Shown here piece after piece: positions 1 through 7,702 of a DNA stretch of 64,000 nucleotides. The translations under genes were made by a program, and so were the position numbers. Every line of letters begins with the position of its first letter. The stretch's first letter is position 1. Source of the stretch: Microbacterium terrae. Lineage in GTDB: Bacteria; Actinomycetota; Actinomycetes; Actinomycetales; Microbacteriaceae. The notes beneath the pieces are model-generated. The model worked only from the letters and a program-made list of their open reading frames with translations. It did no database searches and was not told the DNA's origin. Location: the NCBI RefSeq assembly GCF_017831975.1, contig NZ_JAFDSS010000001.1, forward strand, positions 2,666,001-2,730,000, written 5' to 3'.

Positions 1-674
1 TAGTCGCTCCGCCGCACCCGCACGACCTCGGAGCGGGAGAGCCGCGCGAACGACGCCACGCTGCCGATGCCGACCGCGATCGCGGCGTTCACCGTTCCGA
101 AGCCCAGCAGGATGATGATCGACAGCGACAGCAGCAGCCCCGGGATCGACAGGAGCACGTCGACCACCCGCATCAGCACGTCGTCGAGGACGCCGCCGAC
201 CGATCCCGCCACGACCCCGATCAGTGTGCCGGCGGCGAGACCGACGGTCACCGCGATGAGCGCGCCCGACAGCGAGTGGATCGCGCCGTGGACGACACGG
301 GCGTAGAGGTCGCGACCGATCGCATCGGTGCCGAACCAGTGCGCGGCGCTCGGCGGCAGCAGCTTGTCTGCGGGGACGCCGTCGATCGGGTCGTGCGAGG
401 TGAACAGCCACGGTGCGACGGCCCAGAGCACCGCGATAGCGATGACCACGATCGCGAGCACCAGCGTCCAGGACGGGCGGCGTCCCGCGGCGAACAGCCG
501 CGCGATCGACGAACGGCGGGCGGGCTGTCCCGGGGGTGCGCCGGCATCGCGCGCGAGCGGGTCGACCACGGTTCCGGATGCCTCGTCGCGCGCGATCGCG
601 GCGGTGGAGGCATCCGTCACCGTCTCCTGCTCCCGGGCCCCGCTGTGTGCCTGAGCGTGTCGAAGGGAGGTCAT
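1..674 (-). CDS. Peptide-type ABC transporter permease (DppC/OppC family), 3' end cut by window edge
   Basis: Inner-membrane permease of a peptide/nickel-type ABC importer. The visible 224 codons start MTSLRHAQ. A long hydrophilic N-terminal segment (about 55 residues) is followed by the first membrane helix and then the family block HWFGTDAIGRDLYARVVHG. The helix VDVLLSIPGLLLSLSIIILL is also typical of DppC. The frame runs off the left edge just where the EAA loop that docks on the ATPase should begin. The ATG overlaps the stop of the upstream permease (ATGA), so the two are translationally coupled. Substrate cannot be read from the permease alone; the co-located oxidoreductase and sulfurtransferase hint at an organosulfur or peptide ligand (inference). 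The ATPase genes presumably lie beyond the left edge. Confidence 0.9.
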   Translation of the reverse strand, partial: MTSLRHAQAHSGAREQETVTDASTAAIARDEASGTVVDPLARDAGAPPGQPARRSSIARLFAAGRRPSWTLVLAIVVIAIAVLWAVAPWLFTSHDPIDGVPADKLLPPSAAHWFGTDAIGRDLYARVVHGAIHSLSGALIAVTVGLAAGTLIGVVAGSVGGVLDDVLMRVVDVLLSIPGLLLSLSIIILLGFGTVNAAIAVGIGSVASFARLSRSEVVRVRRSD

Positions 675-1654
675 GCGATCGCCTCCTGCGGCGTCGGGGC
701 GGACTCGGCGCGGGCGCGCTGCGAACCGGGGCGGCGACGCAGACGCGGGTCGAGCACCGGGTAGAGAAGGTCGACGACGAGGTTCACGACCACGAAGGTG
801 AGCGCGGCGAGCACGACGATCCCCTGCAGCACCGGGATGTCCTGGTTCGCGACGGCCTGCTCGGTGATCCGCCCGATCCCCGGTCGCCCGAAGACGGTCT
901 CGGTGACGACGGCTCCGCCGATGAGCTCGCCGAACAGCACGCCGGCGATGGTGAGCGTGGGCAGGATCGCGTTGCGCGCCACCGAGCGCCACAGCACCCA
1001 CGACGGCGACGCCCCCTTGGCGCGGACGACGGTCACGAACGGCTGCAGCTGCACCTCGTCGATGCTGCGGACGAGGATCTGGGCGAGCGGGGCCGAGATC
1101 GGCACCGCCAGCGTGATGACGGGCAGGATCAGCCCGGCGACCGGATCGGCGCCCACGATCGGCACCCAGCCGAGCCCGAACGAGAACACCTGGATGAGCA
1201 GGATGCCGAGCCAGAACACCGGGACTGCGACGAAGACGCCGGGCAGCGCCCGCAGTCCTTCCCGCAGCCACGCGAACGGGGCCAGCGTCGACAGGAAGGC
1301 TATCGAGAAGGCGATCAGCACGGCGAGCGCGAACCCGAGCGTCGCGAGTGCGGCGGTGGCCGGGAGAGCCTCGCCGATGAGCTGGAGCACGCTCGTGCCG
1401 TACTGCGTGGAGTACCCGAGGTCGCCCTGCGCGTACCCCGTGAGCGTCGCCCAGTACTGCTCCCACCACGACGAGTCGGCGCCGTACGCGATGCGGATCT
1501 GCTCGATCTGATCGGGGGTGAGGCCCAGCTCCGGGTTGTCGTACTTGATCAGGATCGCGTCGCCCGGCAGCAGCTGCAGGAGGATGAAGGTGGCCGAGAA
1601 GGCCGCGATCAGTACGATCGCGGCCTGCCCGGCGCGTCTCAGCGCGTAGCTCAT
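671..1654 (-). CDS. Peptide-type ABC transporter permease (DppB/OppB family)
   Basis: Integral membrane partner of the DppC-type permease, 327 residues, the usual length. It starts MSYALRRAGQAAIVLIAAFS with a first membrane helix directly at the N terminus, as in DppB. A periplasm-facing loop follows, containing the family motif LLPGDAI and the conserved YGADSSWWEQYW segment. The cytoplasmic EAA-like loop is FVTVVRAKGASPSWVLWRSV, followed by the family ending TETVFGRPGIGRI. It lies 18 bases downstream of the binding-protein gene and overlaps the next permease by four bases, so SBP-DppB-DppC form one operon. Family is certain; substrate unknown. Confidence 0.93.
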   Translation of the reverse strand: MSYALRRAGQAAIVLIAAFSATFILLQLLPGDAILIKYDNPELGLTPDQIEQIRIAYGADSSWWEQYWATLTGYAQGDLGYSTQYGTSVLQLIGEALPATAALATLGFALAVLIAFSIAFLSTLAPFAWLREGLRALPGVFVAVPVFWLGILLIQVFSFGLGWVPIVGADPVAGLILPVITLAVPISAPLAQILVRSIDEVQLQPFVTVVRAKGASPSWVLWRSVARNAILPTLTIAGVLFGELIGGAVVTETVFGRPGIGRITEQAVANQDIPVLQGIVVLAALTFVVVNLVVDLLYPVLDPRLRRRPGSQRARAESAPTPQEAIA

Positions 1655-1672
1655 CGGCTCGGCCCCGGAGTC

Positions 1673-3313
1673 CTAGTTCTCGTCCGCGAGCCACACGTCG
1701 TAGAACGTGGGGCGTGCGACCGACTCGAACTCGACGCCCTGCACGTAGGGCGCAGCGCCGTAGACCTGCGGCTCCTCGAACAGCGGGATCACGTACGCCT
1801 GCTCGGCGAGGTAGTCCTGAACGGCCTGCGATGCGGCGACCCGGGCGTCGGGGTCTGCCGTGGAGGCCACGGCGAGCAGCAGCTCGTCGAGCTTCGCGTC
1901 GTCCGACAGCAGGGTGTTGCGGTTCTGCGTGAAGTACTGGCTCTTGATCACGTCGAGGTCCGCGCGTCCGACCATCGAGTGGTAGAGCGGGGTCTTGAGC
2001 GGATCCTTGATGTCTTCTGCATAGGTGCCGGCATCCGCCGACTTCACCTCGAGCTCGACGCCGATCTTCTTCAGCTGCTGCGCGACCAGTTCGAGGGTCT
2101 GCTTCGACAGCGGCTGCGGCTTGGCCTCGTAGACCGTCAGCGACAGGCGCTCACCGTCCTTCTCGCGGATGCCGTCGGAACCCGGCTCCCACCCGGCCTC
2201 GTCGAGCAGCTCCTCGGCACGGTCGGGGTCGTAGGCGTAGTGCTCGGACTCGTCCTTGTACCCGGGCGCCGAGGCGCTGAGCGCGCTGGTGGCTGCGGGG
2301 TAGTTGCCGGTGAAGATGGTGTCGACGACCTCCTGGCTGTCGACGCCGGCGACGAGCGCCTGACGGACGCGGATGTCGCTCAGCAGCGGATTGGTGAAGC
2401 GCAGGCTCAGCGCGTTGTTGACCCCGCGGGTCTGCGGGGCGTACAGGTCGAACCCGGACGACTCGACCCGGGCCTCGTCGAACGCCTGGACGTAGCGGAT
2501 GTAGTCGGCCTGGCCCGAGAGCAGCGACCCGATGCGCACGCTGTCTTCGGGGGTGACGATGAGGTGGATCGCATCGAGGTACGCGCGGCCCTGGTGCTCG
2601 AAGCTCGGCGGCGCCCAGTCGTAGTCCTCACGCGCCTCGAGGGTGAGCTCGGTGCCGAGCTCCTCCTCCGTGATGACGAACGGGCCGGAGCCGACGATGT
2701 CGGTCGCGTTGCCCGCCCCGAGCTCCTCGAGCGACTTGTCGAGCGTCTCGGGCGAGAGGAGGCCGGAGTTGATCGTCGACGTCGCCTGCAGGAAGCCGGG
2801 GGCCGGAGCTGAGAAGCGGAAGGTCACGGTGTCGGCGTCGACGACCTCGCTGGCGGCGTAGTTGTTGATCGCCTCCGAGATCGTGAGCCCCAGGTCGGCG
2901 TTCCCCAAGCCGTAGGTGTCGAAGTTCTTCGCGACGGCCGCAGCGTCGAGCGGCGTGCCGTCCGAGAACGTCACACCGTCTCGCAGGTCGAACGTGTACT
3001 CGGTTGCGTCGTCGTTCACCGTCCACTCGGTCGCGATCCAGGGCTCGATCTCGAGCGTCTCGGGGTTCTGCCAGGTGAGGCGGGCGGCGATGTTGTTGAC
3101 GATGCCGCCGTTCGGGTAGAAGCCCGCCTGCGGGGGGTAGAGGTTCGTGTACGTCTGGTGCTCGAGGTAGGTGAGCGTGCCGCCGGTGACGGGATCGCCG
3201 GCCTGCGCGTTCGCGTCGGTGCTCGTCGCCTGCTGCGTCGCGCAGCCGGCGAGGGATGCCGCGACGGCGAGCGCGAGGGCTCCCGCGACGATCCGCGGTG
3301 CGGGAAGGGACAT
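1673..3313 (-). CDS. Extracellular substrate-binding lipoprotein, SBP_bac_5 (peptide/nickel) family
   Basis: Captures the substrate for the adjacent DppBC-type permeases on the outer face of the membrane. It is 546 residues. The start MSLPAPRIVAGALALAVAAS is preferred because it gives a clean signal peptide ending in a lipobox (LAGC) and has AGGAGC about 7 bases upstream; longer in-frame starts would put 40 hydrophilic residues before it. The mature protein has family-5 features: an N-terminal TLTYLEHQTYTNLYPP segment, a FDLRDGVTFSDGTPL block and a C-terminal dipeptide-binding-protein fold with PLFEEPQVYG near the end. The ligand could be peptides, glutathione-like thiols or opines and cannot be fixed from sequence. 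The 165-base upstream gap holds a possible promoter and GTGAC dyads. Confidence 0.92.
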   Translation of the reverse strand: MSLPAPRIVAGALALAVAASLAGCATQQATSTDANAQAGDPVTGGTLTYLEHQTYTNLYPPQAGFYPNGGIVNNIAARLTWQNPETLEIEPWIATEWTVNDDATEYTFDLRDGVTFSDGTPLDAAAVAKNFDTYGLGNADLGLTISEAINNYAASEVVDADTVTFRFSAPAPGFLQATSTINSGLLSPETLDKSLEELGAGNATDIVGSGPFVITEEELGTELTLEAREDYDWAPPSFEHQGRAYLDAIHLIVTPEDSVRIGSLLSGQADYIRYVQAFDEARVESSGFDLYAPQTRGVNNALSLRFTNPLLSDIRVRQALVAGVDSQEVVDTIFTGNYPAATSALSASAPGYKDESEHYAYDPDRAEELLDEAGWEPGSDGIREKDGERLSLTVYEAKPQPLSKQTLELVAQQLKKIGVELEVKSADAGTYAEDIKDPLKTPLYHSMVGRADLDVIKSQYFTQNRNTLLSDDAKLDELLLAVASTADPDARVAASQAVQDYLAEQAYVIPLFEEPQVYGAAPYVQGVEFESVARPTFYDVWLADEN

Positions 3314-3354
3314 GAGTGCTCCTGGGGTTCGGGTGTGCAGTGAAGGTGAAGGCC

Positions 3355-3426
3355 ACGCTAGGACCGGCGCGCCCGTGGTCGGAGTCGGGATGTCACCGCG
3401 GTTCACCGTGTGACCGCGGGGGTCAC
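3355..3426 (-). promoter_or_regulatory. Possible promoter and GTGAC-type operator upstream of the binding-protein gene
   Basis: On the minus strand a TAGCGT -10-like box lies at 3355-3360; no strong -35 is evident. Upstream of it is the dyad GTGACC-gcggg-GGTCAC (3410-3426), with two further GTCAC half-sites at 3392-3396 and 3432-3436. The clustering suggests an activator or repressor site for the transporter operon. The regulator is unknown. Confidence 0.35.
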
Positions 3427-3478
3427 GGGGTGTCACGAGAGGTAATGAACAGCGCGCTCGGATGCCGCGCGTCGGCCG

Positions 3479-4876
3479 TCAGCCGGCGAGGGCGCGTGCG
3501 TGCACCGGCCGCGGCGCCCCGAGCGACAGCCGCTCGCGCAGCGTCGCCCCGGAGCGGCCGAGCAGCCCCCGCCGCCTCAGTTCGGGAGCCGCGAGCGTGG
3601 TGAAGGCCTCGAACTGGGCGGGCTGGAACGCGGAGAGCACGTTGAAGCCGTCGGCGGCTCCGGCGTCACGCCAGAGCTCGAAGTGATCGGCGATCGCACC
3701 CGATCCGCCCACGACGAAGTTCGCCGGCACCGCGGCCGCTGCCACCAGGTGCCGCCACGTGACGGGATGCTCGCCGCCGAGGCGGCGTCCGGTGCGGGCG
3801 ATCACGAGGTCGAGCACCCGCCCGGCCGCCTCCCCGAACCGGCCGGCCGCACCGGCGGGCACGGCATCGTCGATGCCCGCGCGGCGGGAGGCGTCGTCGT
3901 CGGGCGCACCCGCGAGGTCGAGGAACGCGCCGAGCGACCGGTTCGCCGGAAAGCCGGCGCGAAGGGCGTGGCCGGAGACGCCGTCGTCGATCGGCACCAG
4001 CAGCAGCAGACGATCGACGATCGCGCGGGCCGCGGCATCCGTCTCCGCCACGACCGGCAGAACGGGCACGATCACCTTGAGGTCGTCGGGGTCGCGGCCC
4101 GCCGCCTCGGCGAGCGCGCGCAGCTCGGTGCGGGTCGCGGCGGCGGCAGCGGGGTCGCCCGCGGCGATGAGCGCGAGGTCGGCCTCGGCCGCGGCGAGTG
4201 CGCGCGAGCGCGGGGAGGTGCCGGCGTGCACGATCGGCGGATGCCCCTGGGGCGGCCGTGCCACGTTGAGCGGCCCCTCCACCCTCACCTCGGTGCCGGC
4301 GAAGGCCGCCGTCCGCAGGCGGTCGGGATCGATGAGCACTCCGGCCTCGCGGTCCGCTACCCACGCACCCTCGTCCCACGACTCCCAGAGCAGCCGCAGC
4401 GCCCGGACGAACTCGTCTGCGCGGTCGTAGCGCGACGCGTTGTCGGCGTGGACGTCGCGGCCGTGGTTCGCCGCTGCGCGCGGTTCGGCCCCGGTCACGA
4501 GGTTCACGCCGCCGCGACCGCCCGTGAGCACGTCGAGCGACGCCGTCGCGCGCGCGGTGGCGTAGGGGTCGGCGTACGTGGTGTTCACCGTCGCGATGAG
4601 GCCGATGCGCTCCGTGACGGCGGAGAGGTGAAGCACCGCGCTCAGCGGATCGACGCGTGCCAGCAGGTACGGATCGCGGAACTCCAGGTCGGGTCCCGTC
4701 GCGAGCCAGTCGCCGAAGAACAGGTAGTCCAGGTCGGCGTCTTCGGCGAGCCGCGCGACCTGCCGCAGCACGGCGGCGTCGCCTGCGGGGTCGGCGTGCG
4801 CCCCCGGATGCCGCCACCCCGACGGGTACGCACCGAGGGTGCGGACCATGGCGCCGACGATGAGCGGTGCGGTCAC
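3479..4876 (-). CDS. LLM-class FMN-dependent monooxygenase, NtaA/SnaA/DszA-like
   Basis: Flavin-dependent monooxygenase using reduced FMN supplied by a separate reductase; family members attack nitrilotriacetate, dibenzothiophene sulfone or other organosulfur/nitrogen compounds. The protein is 465 residues, a normal NtaA-family size. Recognisable blocks are an N-terminal LGAYPSGWRHPGA strand, YLFFGDWLATG, the family signature TGGRGGVNLVTG near residue 125, the NHGRDV loop, YDRADEFV, and VHAGTSPRSR in the second half. The GTG start is chosen because it overlaps the stop of the upstream sulfurtransferase (GTGA), implying translational coupling. Together with the sulfurtransferase and the downstream binding-protein operon it suggests oxidative breakdown of an imported sulfur compound (inference). 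No flavin reductase gene is visible nearby. Confidence 0.88.
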   Translation of the reverse strand: MTAPLIVGAMVRTLGAYPSGWRHPGAHADPAGDAAVLRQVARLAEDADLDYLFFGDWLATGPDLEFRDPYLLARVDPLSAVLHLSAVTERIGLIATVNTTYADPYATARATASLDVLTGGRGGVNLVTGAEPRAAANHGRDVHADNASRYDRADEFVRALRLLWESWDEGAWVADREAGVLIDPDRLRTAAFAGTEVRVEGPLNVARPPQGHPPIVHAGTSPRSRALAAAEADLALIAAGDPAAAAATRTELRALAEAAGRDPDDLKVIVPVLPVVAETDAAARAIVDRLLLLVPIDDGVSGHALRAGFPANRSLGAFLDLAGAPDDDASRRAGIDDAVPAGAAGRFGEAAGRVLDLVIARTGRRLGGEHPVTWRHLVAAAAVPANFVVGGSGAIADHFELWRDAGAADGFNVLSAFQPAQFEAFTTLAAPELRRRGLLGRSGATLRERLSLGAPRPVHARALAG

Positions 4877-5733
4877 AGCGGTGCGACTTCGAGCGCGGGC
4901 GAGTCGCCGGTCGCGACCTGGCGCCCCCGGCTGCGCGACCACTGGCTCCACGAACCCGGGTAAACCGTCACGTCGATGCCCGCCAGCGCGCCGGCGAGCG
5001 CCGTGTGCGTCGCGGCGATGCCCGACCCGCAGTAGGCGGCGACCTGCACGTCGGCGGAGACGCCGGCTGCCGCGAACTGCTGGCGGATCTCATCGGGCGA
5101 GCGGAAGCGTCCGGCGTGGAGGTGCACCGCCGTCGGCAGGTTCACCGCACCGGGGATATGCCCGGCGACGGGATCGAGCGGCTCGGCCTCGCCGCGGTAG
5201 CGGTCGGCGCCGCGCACGTCGAGGAGGACGCCGCGGTCCCACGCCCAGTCCTCGACCTCGTCGATGCCGACGAAGCCGGTGTCGATCTCGGTGAGCACCA
5301 CGTCGCCCCGCCGAGGCTGAACGTCGCCGGTCTCGATCGGCAGGCGCTCCGCAAGCCACGCGCGCAGCCCTCCGTCGAGCACCCGCACGTCGGCGATGCC
5401 CGAGCGTCCGAGCACCCACCAGGCACGGGCTGCCGCGACGGATTGCAGGTCGTCGTACACCACGACCGGCTGCCCCTGCGAGATCCCCCAGCGCTGCGCG
5501 GCGGCCTGCAGCCGCTCGCGAGGCGGCAGCGGGTGACGCCCGCGCCGCGGGTCGGAGCGTTCGGCCAGCTCGCGATCGAGGTCGACGTACACCGCGCCAG
5601 GCAGGTGCCCGTCGAGGTAGTCCGGCCTGCCTTCGGGCTGGTCCAGCCGCCAGCGCACATCGAGGAGGCGCACAGGCTCCCCCGAGCGGAGTCGGGCTTC
5701 GAGTTCGAGGACGGAGATGATCGGCGACGGCAT
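4873..5733 (-). CDS. Two-domain rhodanese-type sulfurtransferase (SseA-like)
   Basis: Transfers sulfane sulfur from thiosulfate or 3-mercaptopyruvate to an acceptor in the cytoplasm. It is 286 residues with two rhodanese domains in tandem (about 5-130 and 150-280), the standard length. Only the second domain has the active cysteine, in the loop YCGSGIAATHT; CGSG is closer to mercaptopyruvate sulfurtransferases than to the CRKGV of classical rhodanese. The inactive first domain carries LLDVRWRLD and HLPGAVYVDLD. The start MPSPIIS is chosen because earlier in-frame codons add an atypical basic tail. It is the first gene of the minus-strand group with the LLM monooxygenase, and a G-rich structured region lies immediately upstream. 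Confidence 0.9.
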   Translation of the reverse strand: MPSPIISVLELEARLRSGEPVRLLDVRWRLDQPEGRPDYLDGHLPGAVYVDLDRELAERSDPRRGRHPLPPRERLQAAAQRWGISQGQPVVVYDDLQSVAAARAWWVLGRSGIADVRVLDGGLRAWLAERLPIETGDVQPRRGDVVLTEIDTGFVGIDEVEDWAWDRGVLLDVRGADRYRGEAEPLDPVAGHIPGAVNLPTAVHLHAGRFRSPDEIRQQFAAAGVSADVQVAAYCGSGIAATHTALAGALAGIDVTVYPGSWSQWSRSRGRQVATGDSPALEVAPL

Positions 5734-5833
5734 GCGGGCAATGCTCGTCGCCGCGGGCGCACCACGCACGGATCGCCGACACACACATCAACGGAGCGAC
5801 ACGTTCCGCGATACAGCGAAACGCGCCGTAACA

Positions 5834-5886
5834 CTCCGCCCTCCTTCCCCCCTCCTCCTCCTCGCCTCCCCCTCCCACCACCCCTG
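5834..5886. other. Polypurine/polypyrimidine tract with G-quadruplex potential on the minus strand
   Basis: The plus strand is almost pure pyrimidine, with runs of C separated by short TCC blocks. Read on the minus strand this gives several G runs of three to six separated by short purine loops. It lies upstream of the sulfurtransferase start and downstream of panB, next to the 5888-5947 hairpin. It could affect promoter structure or transcription termination. Confidence 0.6.
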
Positions 5887-5887
5887 G

Positions 5888-5947
5888 CTTCATCTCCGTG
5901 AAATCGACGCAAGCAGCGCGTCGAGCATCGAATCCACGGAGATGAAG
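5888..5947. repeat. Long inverted repeat / hairpin between panB and the sulfurtransferase gene
   Basis: CTTCATCTCCGTG (5888-5900) is matched exactly by CACGGAGATGAAG (5935-5947). Inside, CGACGC (5905-5910) pairs with GCGTCG (5918-5923). The result is a two-tier stem-loop downstream of panB on the minus strand. It may terminate the pan operon or be a regulatory site for the sulfurtransferase operon. No transposase-related sequence flanks it. Confidence 0.65.
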
Positions 5948-5963
5948 CTCCGGTCGAAGGCGC

Positions 5964-5997
5964 GCGGGGGCGCTGTGGGCGCGGGGGCGCTGTGGGC
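5964..5997. repeat. 17-bp perfect tandem duplication
   Basis: The unit GCGGGGGCGCTGTGGGC occurs twice head to tail (5964-5980 and 5981-5997), immediately after the panB stop codon in the minus-strand sense. It is non-coding. It looks like a replication-slippage duplication. Confidence 0.85.
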
Positions 5998-6005
5998 GCG
6001 GGGTG

Positions 6006-6851
6006 TCAGTCGAGGGCGGCGCGCGCGGCGGCGACGGCCGCGGGAGTGGCCGAGTAGCCGTGCTCGGCCGCGGGGAACGTTCCGGCTCGCACCTCGGCGG
6101 CATACGCCGCGACACCGTCGGCCATCACCGTTCCGGCGTCGGCGAAGCGCTTGACGAACACCGCTGTGCGCCCCTCGGTCAGGCCGACGAGGTCGTGCAT
6201 GACGAGCACCTGCCCATCGGCGCGCCCCGCGCCGATGCCGATCACCGGGATGTGCAGGGCGGGGAGCACCGCGTCGACGACCTCCGCCGGCACGGCCTCG
6301 ATCACGAGCACGCTCGCTCCCGCGTCCTGCACGGCGAGCGCCTCGCGGGCGAAGCGCTCCGCGCTGTCGGCGGTGCGCCCCTGTGCGCGGAGCCCCCCGA
6401 GCGCCACCGCGGTCTGCGGGGTGAGCCCGACGTGGCCGACGACCACGACCCCCGCGTCGGCGATCGCCCGGATGCGCGCGAGCCGCGCCGGGCCGCCGCC
6501 CTCGAGTTTCACCGCGTCGGCGCCGGCCTCTTTCACGAAGCGCACCGCGGTCGCGACCGCCTGCTCGTCGGAGACCTCCGTCGAGCCGAACGGCACATCG
6601 GCCACGACGAAGGCCGAGCGGATGCCGCGGCGCACGGCCGCCGCGAGCATGAGCATCTCGTCGACGGTCACCGCCGCGGTCGACGCGTGCCCGAGCACGA
6701 CCTGCGCGCCCGAGTCGCCGACGAGCACCATGTCGACCTCGGCGCGCTCCGCGATGCGGGCGGTCGCGTGATCGTACGCGGTGACCATCACGATGGGCTC
6801 GCGCTGCGCCTTCATCTCGGCGAGGCGGTGCAGGGTGACGTGGGCGCGCAT
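6006..6851 (-). CDS. panB: 3-methyl-2-oxobutanoate hydroxymethyltransferase
   Basis: First committed step of pantothenate synthesis: transfers the hydroxymethyl group of 5,10-methylene-tetrahydrofolate to 2-oxoisovalerate to make ketopantoate. It is 281 residues with a full (beta/alpha)8 fold. Metal and catalytic blocks are all visible: VLVGDSGAQV near residue 43, VVADVPFGS near 83, VKLEGGG near 113 and VIEAVPAEV near 180 (catalytic Glu). The C-terminal block VIGIGAGRADGQVLVMHDL is also complete. Its ATG overlaps the panC stop (ATGA), making panC-panB a coupled pair. panD is not in this window. Confidence 0.97.
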   Translation of the reverse strand: MRAHVTLHRLAEMKAQREPIVMVTAYDHATARIAERAEVDMVLVGDSGAQVVLGHASTAAVTVDEMLMLAAAVRRGIRSAFVVADVPFGSTEVSDEQAVATAVRFVKEAGADAVKLEGGGPARLARIRAIADAGVVVVGHVGLTPQTAVALGGLRAQGRTADSAERFAREALAVQDAGASVLVIEAVPAEVVDAVLPALHIPVIGIGAGRADGQVLVMHDLVGLTEGRTAVFVKRFADAGTVMADGVAAYAAEVRAGTFPAAEHGYSATPAAVAAARAALD

Positions 6852-7702
6852 CAGGCACCTCCGGGGGTGAGCAGGGCGTTGTCGATGAGGCGGGTGTCGC
6901 CGAGGCGCACGGCGAGGGCGACGAGGGCCGGGCCCTCGATCATCGCCACCGACTCGAACGAGTCTGGGTGGACGATCGCGACGTATTCGACCGCCGTGTC
7001 GGCTGCCTCGAGCACGTCGCGGGCGATCGCCACGAGCACAGTGGAATCACGGATGCCGCGGGCGACGGCATCCGTCACCGCGTCGAGCGCCCGCGGAACG
7101 GCGACGGCGCGTGCGCGCTCCTCGGCGCTGAGGCGCACATTGCGGCTCGAGCGGGCGAGGCCGTCGACGTCGCGCGAGGTCGGGCACACGCGCAGAGCGA
7201 CCGGTACGCCCAGGTCGGCGACCATCCGCCTCACGACCGCAACCTGCTGGGCGTCCTTCGCCCCGAAGTAGGCGGTGTCGGGGAGAGCGGCCAGGAGCAG
7301 CTTCAGCACGACGGTCGCCACGCCGTCGAAGTGGGCTCGCCCGCGCTGCGCGCCCTCGAGCGACTCGGTGAGGACTCCCGACACGCTCACCGTCGAGGCG
7401 AACCCGCGCGGATACATCTCGGCGGCCGTCGGCGCGAACACGATGTCGACGCCCGCCTCGGCCGCACGGGCGACATCGGCCTCTTCGGTGCGGGGGTATG
7501 CCGCGAGGTCGGTCGGCTCGTCGAACTGGGTCGGATTCACGAAGATCGACATCACGACGGTGCCCGACTCGGCGCGGGCTGCGCGCACGAGCGAGAGGTG
7601 CCCTTCGTGGAGTGCGCCCATCGTCGGCACGAGGCCGACGCCGTCGTCGCGGCGCCCGGCCAGGGCGGCGCGCAGTTCAGCGATCGAGCGGACGACCTTC
7701 AC
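6851..7702 (-). CDS. panC: Pantoate-beta-alanine ligase (pantothenate synthetase)
   Basis: ATP-dependent condensation of pantoate with beta-alanine, the last step of pantothenate synthesis. It is 283 residues. Nucleotidyltransferase motifs are present: PTMGALHEGH (HxGH class), FVNPTQFDEPTDLAAYPR, FGAKDAQQV and the KMSKS-equivalent region LARSSRNVRLS. The GTG start (reading VKVVRSIAEL) is preferred because it overlaps the stop of the upstream DUF2520 gene (GTGA). An upstream extension in the same frame is only the shadow of that gene. It is the middle gene of a three-gene minus-strand operon with panB. Confidence 0.97.
   Translation of the reverse strand: MKVVRSIAELRAALAGRRDDGVGLVPTMGALHEGHLSLVRAARAESGTVVMSIFVNPTQFDEPTDLAAYPRTEEADVARAAEAGVDIVFAPTAAEMYPRGFASTVSVSGVLTESLEGAQRGRAHFDGVATVVLKLLLAALPDTAYFGAKDAQQVAVVRRMVADLGVPVALRVCPTSRDVDGLARSSRNVRLSAEERARAVAVPRALDAVTDAVARGIRDSTVLVAIARDVLEAADTAVEYVAIVHPDSFESVAMIEGPALVALAVRLGDTRLIDNALLTPGGA

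Noticed and set aside
536..2812. Open frame of 758 codons on the plus strand opposite the peptide transporter genes
   Set aside because: Arg/Asp/Glu/His/Val-rich composition typical of antisense shadows in high-GC DNA; no domain, no SD, and it overlaps well-supported genes throughout.
5888..5947. Inverted repeat read as a miniature transposable element
   Set aside because: No target-site duplication or second copy seen in the window; a hairpin or terminator is simpler.
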